DNA from: Devosia sp.
GTDB taxonomy: Bacteria > Pseudomonadota > Alphaproteobacteria > Rhizobiales > Devosiaceae
Length of the DNA stretch: 64,000 nucleotides
Assembly: GCF_024707125.1 (NCBI RefSeq)
Contig: NZ_JANQAH010000010.1
Coordinates: 1 to 64,000 of the forward strand
Direction: 5' to 3'
The position numbers were made by a program, and so were the translations under genes. Below, piece by piece: positions 7,842-21,539 of the stretch (the stretch's first letter is position 1; every line of letters begins with the position of its first letter). A model generated the notes under the pieces. The model made no database searches, was not told the DNA's origin, and saw only the letters and a program-made list of their open reading frames with translations.

Positions 7842-8635
7842 ATGGCCACGACCATCGACTTTGCCCGTATCGAAGCGACCCTGCTCGCCGCCGCCGATGC
7901 CGCAGCGGCCCATACCCTCCCCTGTTCCGCTCCGGCCTTGCCGTCGACAACAAGCTGACATCAGGCTTTGATCCGGTCACCGAGGCCGACAAGGGGGCCG
8001 AAAAGGTCATCCGCGCCATCATCGCCGACGCTTTCCCGGACCACGCCGTGATCGGCGAGGAATGGGGCACAACCGGGGAAAGCCGCTATACCTGGATCAT
8101 CGATCCGGTGGACGGCACCCGCGCCTTCATTTCCGGCGCCCCGGTCTGGGGCACGCTGATCGGCTTTGCCGTCGATGGTGTCGCCAAGGCCGGCATCATG
8201 AGCCAGCCCTTTATCGGCGAGGCCTTTGTCGCCGTGCCCGGCCATTCGCGCTATGAGCGCGGCGGCCTCACCCAGGCCAATCGCGTGAGCGGCCTCACCG
8301 ACCTCGCCCCGGCCCGCGTCTTCACCACCACGCCAAAACTCTTCAACACGCCGGATCTCTTGGCCAAGTGGCACGCCGTCGAAGCATCCACACGCCTGCA
8401 GCGTTTCGGCATGGATTGCTACGGCTATGCCCTGCTCGCGGCCGGCCATGCCGACCTCGTCATCGAGCCCTATCTCAACACCTATGACATCGCCGCCCTC
8501 GTGCCGATCATCCGTGAAGCGGGCGGCGCCATTGCCTGCTGGGACGGTTCGGAGCCGACCGGCGGCGGCAATGTTGTCGCGGCGGCGAGCCAGGAACTGC
8601 TCGACAAGACGCTCGATCTGATCGCCACCGCCTGA
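7842..8635 (+). CDS. hisN: Histidinol-phosphatase, inositol-monophosphatase family, with a one-base frameshift
   Basis: The start ATG 7842 (GGAGG at 7829-7833) opens MATTIDFARIE. The frame changes at the CCCC run 7919-7922, where one more C restores the expected HTLPLFRSGL. After that the protein continues to 8635. Metal-binding and catalytic motifs are present: DPVTEAD, IGEEWG and IDPVDGTRAF. The NTYDIAALVPII segment near the C-terminus is typical of the HisN branch that dephosphorylates histidinol phosphate. The corrected product has about 264 residues. Loss of this step would cause histidine need, so a sequence error is more likely than a true pseudogene. Confidence 0.8.
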
Positions 8636-8722
8636 AACGACCCGTAAAGTCTTCAGGGTGCACTAAAATTTAACGCCGGCGCGACATGTTGCGGTACGTA
8701 CATCCCCTTTTGTCAGCGCCCC

Positions 8723-10003
8723 ATGCACCACAGAGCAGCAGCACGTATGTTTGGCGATTCCTCCGGGAGCGTCGCCATCATTTTCGGGCTGCTCTTGCCC
8801 TGCCTTCTGGGCTTTGCGGCGCTCGCCATCGAGGTCGGCTATTGGTACAGCGAGAAAAACAAGCTCCAGATCGCTGCCGATACGGCCGCCTATAGCGCGC
8901 TGGTTGCCTATGGCATCGATGCGGATCTGGACAAGGCCATTGCCGTAGGCATCGCCCAGGCCAGGGCCTCCGGATTTTCCGGATCAAGCGACCAGATCGA
9001 AATCCTCATTCCGTCTCAGGACGAGGCGCTCGGGCCGAATTCATCCCGCGCCAACCTGTCCGTAAACACCAAGCTTTTCCTCTCGAGCCTGTTCCTCGAT
9101 ACCGGCACGGTCGATATCGGCGTGAACGCCTTTGCCAGCATGGACGAAGTCCTCGAAGCCTTGCCCTGCATGCTGGCGCTCAAGCCGAACCAGTCGCGCT
9201 CCATTGTCCTTGCCGCCAGCGTCCAGGCCAATATGGATTGCGTGGTCGCGACCAATTCGGCGAGCAATGACGCAATCTGGGCGGAAGGCTCGGCCAGCCT
9301 CACCGCCACCTGCGCCAGGACGCCAGGCACCATCGGCACCAATGGCGGCGCCTGGGTCAACCTGACCGAGTGCGAGGATGGCCACGACCGCGAGACTTCC
9401 ACCGACCCCATGGCCTCGACCCCCTTCTGGGGCAGCTCGGCCATTCCCGACACCGGCTTTTTCGTTGACCAGTCGATATCGCAAGGCCGCTATGGCGCAG
9501 GCATGCCCGGCGGCAATATCCTCAAGCCAGGCAAATACGGCAAGCAGGTGGAAATCGATGGCACGGTCACCCTGCTTCCGGGCATCTACTATTTCACTGC
9601 AGGCTTCCGGGCCGCGCCGGGAAGCCGGATCATCGGCGATGGCGTCACCATCTATCTCGACCAGAGCAAGGTGCTCGACATCGCCCAGAACGTCGCCTGG
9701 GATCTGAAAGCCCCGACCAGTGGCCCCAGCCAGGGCATGGCCATCATGGGCGACCCATCCAAATCCGGCGGCTCGGTGCGCCTTATCGGCGTCCTCGGCA
9801 ATGTCGAAGGCGGCATCTACTTTCCCAATCAGACCCTTCTTACCGAAAGCGGCCCGAACCTGGCCTCGGCACGCTGCACCCGGATCGTTGCGAGCACCAT
9901 CGACATTCGCGGCAGCGGCACCATCAACAATGATTGCTCATCGACGACGAGCGGCAGAGGCGGCGGAGCCGGCCGCGTCCGCCTCGCCAAGGGGTCTGCA
10001 TGA
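8723..10003 (+). CDS. TadG-like Flp-pilus assembly protein
   Basis: The 426-residue protein has an N-terminal Tad segment: SGSVAIIFGLLLPCLLGFAA forms one membrane helix near residues 15-35, and KNKLQIAADTAAYSAL follows. The large remainder is predicted outside the membrane. It contains a stretch rich in short beta strands (VEIDGTVTLLPGIYYFTAG, GVTIYL, VRLIGVLGNVEGGIYF) that suggests a beta-helical surface domain. TadG-like proteins accompany TadE pseudopilins in tight-adherence pili. The next gene overlaps the stop by ATGA, and two TadE-like genes follow, so the trio is one operon. The rest of a tad cluster is not in this window. Confidence 0.8.
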   Translation: MHHRAAARMFGDSSGSVAIIFGLLLPCLLGFAALAIEVGYWYSEKNKLQIAADTAAYSALVAYGIDADLDKAIAVGIAQARASGFSGSSDQIEILIPSQDEALGPNSSRANLSVNTKLFLSSLFLDTGTVDIGVNAFASMDEVLEALPCMLALKPNQSRSIVLAASVQANMDCVVATNSASNDAIWAEGSASLTATCARTPGTIGTNGGAWVNLTECEDGHDRETSTDPMASTPFWGSSAIPDTGFFVDQSISQGRYGAGMPGGNILKPGKYGKQVEIDGTVTLLPGIYYFTAGFRAAPGSRIIGDGVTIYLDQSKVLDIAQNVAWDLKAPTSGPSQGMAIMGDPSKSGGSVRLIGVLGNVEGGIYFPNQTLLTESGPNLASARCTRIVASTIDIRGSGTINNDCSSTTSGRGGGAGRVRLAKGSA

Positions 10004-10443
10004 TCGCCCGGGCCAGGTCACTCCTGCACTCTTGCTGGCACGATTGCCGCGCCAATGCGGCTGTCGAATTTGCCCTGCTGGCCCCTTTCCTGCTCCTGCT
10101 TATTGCCGGCACCATCGATCTTGGCCTCGGTTTTCAGGCAAAGGTGAAACTGCAATCGGCCCTCAATTCCGGCATGCAGCATGTCATGCAGACCCAGGGC
10201 GCCGATATCGCCACCTCCCGCGAGGTCATTGCCTATAGCCTCGGGGCCAATAGCGCGGCCGATATCGAGATGGAAACCTTCTGCGGCTGCGCCAGCAAGA
10301 AGGCCGGATGCCAGGCCAGTTGTGCTTCCGGGCTCGATCGTTTTGCCAGCGGCAGTGTCTTCCTGCCCTATAGGACCGCCATCTTCGCCCAGGACATGAC
10401 CATCAGCGCCAATTTCGAGCTCTATCTGGGTGAGGTGGAATGA
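10000..10443 (+). CDS. TadE-like pilus assembly protein
   Basis: The 147-residue protein carries the TadE hallmark ANAAVEFALLAPFLLLLIAG near residues 18-37: a conserved glutamate next to a single membrane helix. The helix is followed by a periplasmic tail with several cysteines (CGCASKKAGCQASC) that may form disulfides. ATG 10000 overlaps the previous stop by four bases. TadE proteins are minor pseudopilins processed by a prepilin peptidase. It is the middle gene of the tad trio. Confidence 0.85.
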   Translation: MIARARSLLHSCWHDCRANAAVEFALLAPFLLLLIAGTIDLGLGFQAKVKLQSALNSGMQHVMQTQGADIATSREVIAYSLGANSAADIEMETFCGCASKKAGCQASCASGLDRFASGSVFLPYRTAIFAQDMTISANFELYLGEVE

Positions 10444-10853
10444 ACAGGCGCCCGGACAAGAGCCTCGCAGACTTCCTGCGGCAAGAGCGGGGCAGCGCGG
10501 CCGTCGAATTCGCCATCGTCATCCCGGTCTTCCTGGTCTGCATCATGGCTCTGTTCCAGGTCGGGTTCGGCGTCTATGCCCATTCGACGATCTCGCGTCT
10601 GGCCGAGGACGGCCTGCGTCACCTGCTCTTCCAGCCCGACGATGAAAACGGCGCCCGGGACGCCATTTTCGCGGCCATGAGCCATACGGCGCTCGATCCC
10701 ACCCAGCTGACCATTTCCATGCAGAACCAGACCGAGCCCTATGATCACATAGAGCTCCGGCTCGACTATCTCTTCCAGGTGCTCGGTCCCTTCCCGCTGC
10801 CCGAAAGGGTGCCCCTTCACGCCGTAGCCATGGTTCCGCTGGCGGGTGACTAG
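10440..10853 (+). CDS. TadE-like pilus assembly protein, second copy
   Basis: The 137-residue product again has the TadE signature, GSAAVEFAIVIPVFLVCIMA, near residues 18-37, followed by a short periplasmic domain without cysteine clusters. Its ATG overlaps the preceding stop as ATGA, so translation is coupled. The gene ends 14 bases from the convergent hydrolase stop, and no terminator is seen between them. Confidence 0.85.
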   Translation: MNRRPDKSLADFLRQERGSAAVEFAIVIPVFLVCIMALFQVGFGVYAHSTISRLAEDGLRHLLFQPDDENGARDAIFAAMSHTALDPTQLTISMQNQTEPYDHIELRLDYLFQVLGPFPLPERVPLHAVAMVPLAGD

Positions 10854-10867
10854 CGGCGCACGCTGCG

Positions 10868-11866
10868 CTAGCGCGTCTGATTGGTGATGAAGGCGTCGAA
10901 CGCCGCCAGCACCTGACCGCGGATCGGATCGGTCTCGATGAACAGCTCGTGCTTGGCCCCGGCAATGACCACATGCCGCCCATTGCGCAACCTGAGACCC
11001 AATTGCTCCAGCGCCGGCGTCGACACGATCGTATCGCGCGCTGCCGCCAGCACCAGCAGCGGAATCTGCAGCCGCCCGGCAAAATCCTCGCGATTGGCTT
11101 CCACCATCGCCTTCATCGAGGCCGCCAGCCACCGAAAGCTGGGCGAGCCGATATAGAGCCCGTCATCGGCCCTGATGGTTTCCACCATGCGCATATAGCG
11201 CAGCATGTCCGAAGTCAGCGGATTGTCGAGAAAGCTCGCTTCGCTCGGCCGCCGGTCTCCCTTGCGCTTGAGCGGCACCGCGCCCAGCCCCAGAAAACTC
11301 AGCGTTTCGGCAAAGGCGCCAAAGCCCCCAATGCTGTGCTCCATGCCATGCAGGCACACCATGGGCGCCGAGAGGAAGACGCGGTCGAACATCATCCGGT
11401 CGCGCGTCGTCGCATAGAGCGACGCAAGCCCCCCCATGGAATGGCCCACGAGATAGAAAGGCGGCGGACAATCGGGCAGCAGGATTTCGGCATGAAAGGT
11501 CCTGAGATCAGTCCAATAGTCGTCGAACCGATCGACATAGCCCACCGTGCGATTGCCGATCAGCCGGTCCGAGCCGCCCTGCCCGCGCCAGTCAAAAGTC
11601 GCGACGGCAAAGCCGCGCGCCTGAAAGTCCGCGATGGTCTCAAAATACTTCTCGATATATTCCGTGCGCCCCTGCACGAGGCACACCGTGCCCCGATGCG
11701 GCCCGGCCGATCTGGGCCAGATGGCATAGCGCAGTTTCACCCGGTCAGGCGTCGTCACATAGCCGACCCGCACGCCAGCCGGCACGGGATTGGACGGAAC
11801 AATGGCAAGCTTCGGGCCAGTGGGATCAACCAATGCGGTCAAGACGCGCCTCCACGATTTTGCCAT
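10868..11866 (-). CDS. Alpha/beta hydrolase, lysophospholipase (PldB-like)
   Basis: The 332-residue protein has the serine-hydrolase nucleophile elbow GHSMGG with S143. FDWRGQGGSDR precedes it, and a histidine lies late in AGAKHELFIE. This arrangement fits the PldB/monoacylglycerol lipase group acting on lysophospholipids or monoglycerides. No signal peptide is visible. The start ATG 11866 is chosen for MAKSWRRVL with GAGG about 8 bases upstream. A longer frame to 12199 would run through a terminator-like hairpin and the hsp20 promoter. It is convergent with the tad operon. Confidence 0.85.
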   Translation of the reverse strand: MAKSWRRVLTALVDPTGPKLAIVPSNPVPAGVRVGYVTTPDRVKLRYAIWPRSAGPHRGTVCLVQGRTEYIEKYFETIADFQARGFAVATFDWRGQGGSDRLIGNRTVGYVDRFDDYWTDLRTFHAEILLPDCPPPFYLVGHSMGGLASLYATTRDRMMFDRVFLSAPMVCLHGMEHSIGGFGAFAETLSFLGLGAVPLKRKGDRRPSEASFLDNPLTSDMLRYMRMVETIRADDGLYIGSPSFRWLAASMKAMVEANREDFAGRLQIPLLVLAAARDTIVSTPALEQLGLRLRNGRHVVIAGAKHELFIETDPIRGQVLAAFDAFITNQTR

Positions 11867-11889
11867 GAGGATAGCCTCGTGAAGTAAAG

Positions 11890-11926
11890 AAAGGCCAGCA
11901 TTCCGGGCCGAGGAATGCTGGCCTTT
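11890..11926. terminator. Strong terminator-like hairpin without an obvious upstream gene
   Basis: The stem AAAGGCCAGCATTCC pairs with GGAATGCTGGCCTTT around the loop GGGCCGA, and TTTTTC follows on the plus strand. It lies between two divergent genes, 24 bases before the hydrolase start, so it ends no known transcript. On the minus strand it would be a leader hairpin in the hydrolase mRNA. Confidence 0.65.
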
Positions 11927-12079
11927 TTCATGGGCGGGCCCGTGCGGGGGGCGGATGACGGGTCCCGCCTGACAAGGCAGCGGCGGCGGCCTTGTCCTCA
12001 CGTTATCGGCCACGACGCCTGAACAGGCCCGGACCACACCATTCATATTCGGTTCATTTTGGTCCCGTTGCAGCCACCC

Positions 12080-12107
12080 CTTGAAGCTGCAAAACCCCAC
12101 CCTAAAT
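12080..12107 (+). promoter_or_regulatory. RpoH (sigma-32) type promoter of hsp20
   Basis: CTTGAA at 12080-12085 and CCTAAAT at 12101-12107 are separated by 15 bases. This resembles the alphaproteobacterial RpoH consensus (CTTGAA, then CYTATNT). It lies about 120 bases before the small heat-shock gene, consistent with heat induction. Confidence 0.5.
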
Positions 12108-12189
12108 ATGATTGGTCCGCCGGAAAGCCGGGGACACCGGCCCTGCCGACAGGACGCTCGCCACATCTGGGAGCACCGCGGGAGGCACC

Positions 12190-12231
12190 GTAATTTCAAT
12201 CCACGTTGCTCAACTGGAGAATGTGAAAATG
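12190..12231 (+). promoter_or_regulatory. ROSE-like RNA thermometer candidate
   Basis: GTTGCTC at about 12205-12211 faces the ribosome binding site GGAG at 12216-12219 across a four-base loop. UUGCU opposite the Shine-Dalgarno is the conserved core of ROSE thermometers found in rhizobial small heat-shock leaders. The leader from the likely promoter is about 115 bases, a fitting length. The pairing was judged by eye only. Confidence 0.45.
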
Positions 12232-12684
12232 CAGACCATCGATTTTTCCCCCTTCTATCGCTCCACCGTCGGTTTCGACCGCCTGTTCAACCGCCTCGAC
12301 ACCTTGGGCACCCAGGAAACCAAGTCCTACCCGCCCTATAATATCGAGCGCACTGGCGAAGACACCTATCGCATCTCCATCGCCGTGGCCGGCTTCTCCA
12401 ATGGCGACATCGCCATCGAGACCAAGGAAAACAGCCTCGTCGTGAAGGGCGCCAAGCCCGCCGAGACCGCCGACACCAAGCGCGAATTCCTCCATCGCGG
12501 CATTGCCGAGCGCGCCTTCGAGCTGCGCTTCCAGCTTGCCGACTATGTCGAAGTCCAGGGCGCTGCCCTCGAAAACGGCCTCCTCCATCTCGAACTGAAG
12601 CGCGAACTGCCCGAAAGCAAGAAACCGCGCACCATTGCGATCAATGGCGGCACCGCCACCATCGAGGACAAGTCGGTCAACTAA
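12229..12684 (+). CDS. Small heat-shock protein Hsp20 (IbpA-like)
   Basis: The 151-residue chaperone has the alpha-crystallin domain. It runs from YNIERTGEDTYRISIAVAGF near residue 37 through ALENGLLHLELKRELPE near residue 115, and the N-terminus FSPFYRSTVGFDRLF is typical of bacterial IbpA. Proteins of this class bind unfolding proteins as oligomers until DnaK and ClpB can refold them. ATG 12229 has GGAGA at 12216-12220. A RpoH-type promoter and a ROSE-like leader lie upstream and a strong terminator lies downstream, so it is a single heat-controlled gene. Confidence 0.95.
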   Translation: MQTIDFSPFYRSTVGFDRLFNRLDTLGTQETKSYPPYNIERTGEDTYRISIAVAGFSNGDIAIETKENSLVVKGAKPAETADTKREFLHRGIAERAFELRFQLADYVEVQGAALENGLLHLELKRELPESKKPRTIAINGGTATIEDKSVN

Positions 12685-12713
12685 TCTCGATCCTCCTCCC
12701 GGAGACGATGAAG

Positions 12714-12742
12714 GCGCGGTCCCAAAAGGGGCCGCGCTTTTT
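12714..12742 (+). terminator. Rho-independent terminator of hsp20
   Basis: GCGCGGTCCC pairs with GGGGCCGCGC around AAAA, and TTTTT follows. It starts 30 bases after the hsp20 stop codon. Confidence 0.85.
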
Positions 12743-13387
12743 GTTTGCGGCCCCGGTCGCGAGAACGTTCAGACTTCGTTGCCAGCGGGCTCCATCTGTC
12801 CTCGTCTGGCACAGGGCGAACCGCCTTTCCCCAAGAACTCCTATTGCACCCACACACCGAAAATAGGACAATCGCCTGCATCGGACCCGAAAGTAGGACT
12901 TTCGCACAAAATTCGCGCACACTGCTCACAATTTGAGCATTTTGACACCAGAAATCCTACAATTCCTATGCCACAAAACAGGCATTCCTATTTTTTCGTA
13001 CCAAGTCCAACCTTACCGCTTGTACCTAGTTTTGAATTATGCAAATGTGGAGCTGTTAGGGCAGTGCTTCTGTCCTATCTGACGCGTCGCCCCGCTCTCC
13101 GCGGCAAGCAGCGCACGCTGGTTCGGCTGGACCGCTAGACGATAGCGGAAACGAACAGGCGGAGCTAAGATAGCTCGAATATGAGCGGCCATTTGGATGC
13201 AGCGCCGCTCCCCACGCATGGATGCACTTGTTCATCCGAGCCGTACCAAACGTACGACCCGATTGAGAAGTGCGCCCACTGAGGACCAAGACTGCATCCA
13301 GCGGGCCGGCACCGGCACCATCAGGATGCACACGACATAGCGAACCAAGCCCGGCAACGGGTACGATCAGACAGCGAGGATTAAGAT
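12743..13387. other. Long gltB leader region with repeated TAGGA motifs
   Basis: No gene is seen in these 645 bases. The part from 12840 to 13050 is clearly richer in A and T than its surroundings. CCGAAAATAGGAC (12857-12869) and CCGAAAGTAGGAC (12887-12899) repeat exactly 30 bases apart, and TCCTATTTTTTCG (12986-12998) is an inverted copy. A perfect TGCTCA-N5-TGAGCA inverted repeat lies at 12923-12939. These may be binding sites for a regulator of gltB. The gltB ribosome binding site is GAGG just before 13388. Confidence 0.45.
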
Positions 13388-18127
<4,740 letters not shown>

Positions 18128-18138
18128 GGAGAGAGCAA

Positions 18139-19566
18139 ATGGGTAAGGTAACAGGCTTTCTCGAGATCGAACGCGAAGAACCGCGCTACGAACCGGCTTC
18201 CGACCGCATCCGTCACTTCGGCGAATTCACCATTCCGATGACGGAAGGTCGCATCGTCGACCAGGCGGCGCGCTGCATGGATTGCGGCATTCCGTTCTGC
18301 CATGGCGATACCGGCTGCCCGGTCCACAACCAGATCCCGGACTGGAACGACCTCGTCTACAACAACGATTGGGAAGAGGCGGCGCGCAACCTCCACTCGA
18401 CCAATAATTTTCCGGAATTCACCGGCCGCATCTGCCCCGCCCCCTGCGAGGAAGCCTGCACGCTGAACCTGGAAGACGTCCCGGTCGCCATCAAGACGGT
18501 CGAGCAGGCCATTGCCGACAAGGCGATCCGTTCCGGCTGGATCAAGCCGCAACTGCCCGCAGTCAAGACCGGCAAGAAGGTCGCCGTCGTGGGCTCCGGC
18601 CCGGCCGGCATGGCCGCGGCCCAGCAGCTGGCCCGCGCCGGTCACGAGGTTCACCTCTTCGAGCGTGAACCCAAGGCCGGTGGTCTGCTCCGTTACGGCA
18701 TTCCTGACTTCAAGATGGAAAAGGAACACATCGACTTCCGCACCACCCAGATGGAAGCCGAAGGCGTCACCTTCCACTATGGCGCCAATATCGGCGTCAA
18801 CGTGCCGCTCTCCGACCTGCAGCGCGACCACGACGCCGTGCTGCTCTGCGGCGGTTCCGAACGTCCGCGTGAAGTCGACGTCGAAGGTCAGCAATTCAAC
18901 GGCGTCCACTACGCCATGCCCTTCCTCGTGCAGCAGAACCGTCGCGTCGGCTACGAAGACGTTTCCCACGAAGTCCAGCTCACCGCCGCCGGCAAGCATG
19001 TCGTCGTCGTCGGTGGTGGCGATACCGCCAGCGATTGCGTCGGCACCTCGTTCCGTCAGGGCGCCATCGCCGTGACCCAGCTCGACGTCCGCCCGATGCC
19101 GCCGGAACTGGAAAACAAGCTGACCAACTGGCCCAACTGGGCGGTCAAGATGCGCACCTCGTCCTCCCAGGCCGAAGGCGCCATCCGCGAGTTTTCCGCC
19201 GGCACCATGAAGATCATCGGCAATGCCGCCGGCGACGTCATCGGCGTCGAATGCGCCCGCGTCGACCGCAAGCGCCAGCCGATCCCCGGCTCGGAATTCA
19301 TCATCAAGGCCGACCTCGTGCTCCTCGCCATCGGCTTTGCCGGCCCGGTGCACGAAGGCATGCTGAGCGAACTCGGCGCCGACTACGACAAGCGCGGGAA
19401 CCTGTTTGCCGACACCATGACCTACCGCACGACCAAGCCCAAGGTTTACGCCGCCGGCGACATGCGTCGCGGTCAGTCGCTCGTCGTCTGGGCCATCCGC
19501 GAAGGCCGCCAGGCCGCCCGCTCCATCGATTTCGATCTGATGGGCAAGACGGACCTGCCGCGCTGA
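18139..19566 (+). CDS. gltD: Glutamate synthase [NADPH] small subunit
   Basis: The 475-residue beta subunit takes electrons from NADPH through FAD to the large subunit. The N-terminal cysteine-rich segment ([18 protein letters not shown], then [10 protein letters not shown]) binds two 4Fe-4S clusters. The FAD motif [13 protein letters not shown] lies near residue 154 and the NADPH motif [10 protein letters not shown] near residue 292. GGAG precedes the ATG. It is the second gene of the gltBD operon and is followed by a hairpin and a repeat array. Confidence 0.98.
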   Translation: MGKVTGFLEIEREEPRYEPASDRIRHFGEFTIPMTEGRIVDQAARCMDCGIPFCHGDTGCPVHNQIPDWNDLVYNNDWEEAARNLHSTNNFPEFTGRICPAPCEEACTLNLEDVPVAIKTVEQAIADKAIRSGWIKPQLPAVKTGKKVAVVGSGPAGMAAAQQLARAGHEVHLFEREPKAGGLLRYGIPDFKMEKEHIDFRTTQMEAEGVTFHYGANIGVNVPLSDLQRDHDAVLLCGGSERPREVDVEGQQFNGVHYAMPFLVQQNRRVGYEDVSHEVQLTAAGKHVVVVGGGDTASDCVGTSFRQGAIAVTQLDVRPMPPELENKLTNWPNWAVKMRTSSSQAEGAIREFSAGTMKIIGNAAGDVIGVECARVDRKRQPIPGSEFIIKADLVLLAIGFAGPVHEGMLSELGADYDKRGNLFADTMTYRTTKPKVYAAGDMRRGQSLVVWAIREGRQAARSIDFDLMGKTDLPR

Positions 19567-19582
19567 GAAGCGCACCAAAGGC

Positions 19583-19607
19583 AAGATCGCTCCGGTGGAG
19601 CGATCTT
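19583..19607 (+). terminator. Hairpin after gltD
   Basis: AAGATCGCTCC pairs perfectly with GGAGCGATCTT around GGT, 16 bases after the gltD stop. No U tract follows, so it may stabilise the 3' end or act with Rho. Confidence 0.55.
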
Positions 19608-19651
19608 CGCCGCGCAGGCCATGCTCGAATGGCGCCCTACCCCAAGCGCCA

Positions 19652-19908
19652 CCCTCGGGCTCGACCCGAGGGCTCTGCACTTAGGCCGTCCCCAGAAGAT
19701 AGTCTGCAGTAGACAGCCGCCACAAACACCGACGCCCTCGGGTCCGATCCGAGGGCCCTGCGCTTAAGCTATCTCCTGCAGATAGTCTCCAGCGGACAGT
19801 CTCCAGCAGACAGCCTCCACAGACTCCGACGCCCTTGGAGCCAATCCGAGGGCTAACCCTCAAAAGTGGCAGCAGCAAACACCGATGCCCTCGGATCACC
19901 TCCGGGGG
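19652..19908. repeat. Degenerate tandem array of CCCTCGG hairpins
   Basis: Four inverted repeats of the form CCCTCGG-N5-7-CCGAGGG occur at 19652-19672, 19735-19755, 19832-19852 and 19888-19908. The third and fourth are mismatched. They are separated by related spacers containing GATAGTCT, CCAGCAGACAG and CACAAACACCGA. The unit length is 83 to 97 bases, and the last interval is shortened to 56. The array fills most of the gltD-hpt gap. No frame is open through it. It resembles none of the other palindromes in the window. Confidence 0.7.
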
Positions 19909-19998
19909 CGTCGTCGTTCTGTGACCTATTCCGCCAGCCGCTACCCTCGATGCCAACAGTCTGCTAACAGTCTCGCGCTTGCGCTACTCGGACTCGCC

Positions 19999-20547
19999 AT
20001 GACCCAAAAGCCCTACATCGTCGACGAACTGATCTCCGCAAAGGCCATCGCCGCCCGCGTCGAAGCCCTCGCAAAAGAGATCTCCACCCACTTCGCCGAC
20101 ACCGACAAACTCGTCGTCGTCGGGCTTTTGCGCGGCTCCTTCATCTTCATCGCCGATCTCGTCCGCGAACTCGACCTCCCCGTCGAAGTCGATTTCCTCG
20201 AAGCTTCTTCCTATGGAAATTCCATGGAATCGAGCCGGGAAGTGCGCATCCTCAAGGACTTGCGCGGCGAGATCGCCGGCCGCGATGTCCTTGTTGTAGA
20301 AGACATTATCGACACCGGCCACACGCTGAAACACGTCCTCGAGATCCTCGAAACCCGCCATCCCCGCCGCATGGAAGTCTGCGCCCTGCTCAGTAAGCCG
20401 AGCCGCCGCGAAACCGACATCGAGGCCAAATGGCTGGGCTTTGAAATCCCCGACCGCTTCGTTGTCGGCTATGGCATCGACTACGCCCAGCGCAACCGCA
20501 ACCTCCCCCATATCGGCGCAGTCCGCTTCACCGAAGAAAATTCCTGA
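19999..20547 (+). CDS. hpt: Hypoxanthine phosphoribosyltransferase
   Basis: The 182-residue purine-salvage enzyme joins hypoxanthine (and guanine) to PRPP. The PRPP-binding motif [14 protein letters not shown] lies near residue 98. [15 protein letters not shown] near residue 37 and the C-terminal [20 protein letters not shown] are typical of the family. The start ATG 19999 begins [11 protein letters not shown] longer frame would run into the hairpin array. It is a single gene with its promoter probably at the edge of that array. Confidence 0.93.
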   Translation: MTQKPYIVDELISAKAIAARVEALAKEISTHFADTDKLVVVGLLRGSFIFIADLVRELDLPVEVDFLEASSYGNSMESSREVRILKDLRGEIAGRDVLVVEDIIDTGHTLKHVLEILETRHPRRMEVCALLSKPSRRETDIEAKWLGFEIPDRFVVGYGIDYAQRNRNLPHIGAVRFTEENS

Positions 20548-20626
20548 AGCCGCGGGACTAAATCTCTCCCCCCGGTGTTTGTCTCTATGCAGGCGCATCA
20601 AGCGCCCTGCTGCGAGGAGACCAAAC

Positions 20627-21019
20627 ATGATGCTTCGTTCGCTTCTAGCCGGCGCAACCGCGCTGGCACTCATCGTCGCGCCGGCCTTTGCGGTCGACTA
20701 TCTCGGCGGCGCCGTCAAATCCACTGATATCGGCGGCAAGATGGTGCTGACCGATGCCAATGGCATGACACTCTACATCTTCGACAAGGACACGGCCGGC
20801 GTCACCAATTGTTACGACGACTGCGCCGTAAAGTGGCCGCCACTCTTTGCCGATGCTGCGGCAACGCCCGAAGGTGACTTTACCCTGGTCGAGCGCACCG
20901 ACGGCACCAAAATGTGGGCCTACAAGAGCATGCCGCTTTACTACTGGTACGAGGACAAGGCCCCCGGCGACATCTCGGGTGACGGCGTCGGCGACGTCTG
21001 GCATCTTGCCATCGAATAG
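20627..21019 (+). CDS. Secreted protein with Yx(FWY)xxD repeats (PF03640-like)
   Basis: The 130-residue product starts with a signal peptide ending in APAFA, with cleavage near residue 23. No lipobox cysteine is visible although the family is often named lipoprotein. Two family repeats follow: MTLYIFDKDTAG, then YDDCAVKWPPL, and MPLYYWYEDKAPGD. The paired cysteines near TNCYDDC could form a disulfide. The family function is unknown. GAGGAGA at 20614-20620 supports ATG 20627. It heads an operon with an ECF sigma factor and its anti-sigma factor, so it may be the sensor or target of that system. Confidence 0.85.
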   Translation: MMLRSLLAGATALALIVAPAFAVDYLGGAVKSTDIGGKMVLTDANGMTLYIFDKDTAGVTNCYDDCAVKWPPLFADAAATPEGDFTLVERTDGTKMWAYKSMPLYYWYEDKAPGDISGDGVGDVWHLAIE

Positions 21020-21032
21020 AACCGAGGCCTGA

Positions 21033-21539
21033 TTGATCGATATCCTGCACGAGATCGAGGCCGCGGTGCCGGCACTCAGGCGTTATGCGCGCGCGCTGAC
21101 GCGTGACCTCGATCGTGCAGATGACCTCGTTCAGGACTGTCTCGAACGCGCCATCGCCAGACGCAGCCTCTTCCGGCCCAAGGGCCCCGTTCGCGCCTGG
21201 CTTTTCACCATCCTCGTCAACCTGCACCGCAACAACCTGCGCGGTGCTCGGCGGCGAGGCGATGTGGTAGACATCGAATCCATTCCTGAGCCATCCGTGC
21301 CGCCGCAGCAGCCCGGCCATCTGGCGCTGGCCGAGCTTGACCGCGCCATCGGCACCCTGCCGCTCGAACAGAAGGAGGCCCTGCTGCTGGTAACTCTCGA
21401 AGGTCTTCCCTATGCCGAGGCAGCAACCATCCTCGACATTCCGCTCGGCACGCTGATGAGCCGGCTGGGCCGCGCCCGCGCCGCGCTCAGGACGCTCACC
21501 GGCATTCCCTCCGAACCGCATTTGAGAACCGTCAAATGA
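21033..21539 (+). CDS. ECF-family RNA polymerase sigma factor
   Basis: The 168-residue protein has sigma region 2 (RYARALTRDLDRADDLVQDCLERA, then VRAWLFTILVNLHRNN) and region 4 (LPLEQKEALLLVTLEGLPYAEAATIL, then GTLMSRLGRARAAL). The start is TTG 21033 with GAGG five bases upstream. The anti-sigma gene overlaps its stop as ATGA. This pairing means that its activity is held in check at the membrane until a signal arrives. The signal is not known. Confidence 0.92.
   Translation: MIDILHEIEAAVPALRRYARALTRDLDRADDLVQDCLERAIARRSLFRPKGPVRAWLFTILVNLHRNNLRGARRRGDVVDIESIPEPSVPPQQPGHLALAELDRAIGTLPLEQKEALLLVTLEGLPYAEAATILDIPLGTLMSRLGRARAALRTLTGIPSEPHLRTVK

Noticed and set aside
19652..19908. CRISPR array
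   Set aside because: The repeats are only seven to eight bases per arm, irregularly spaced and with related spacers, and no cas genes are near.
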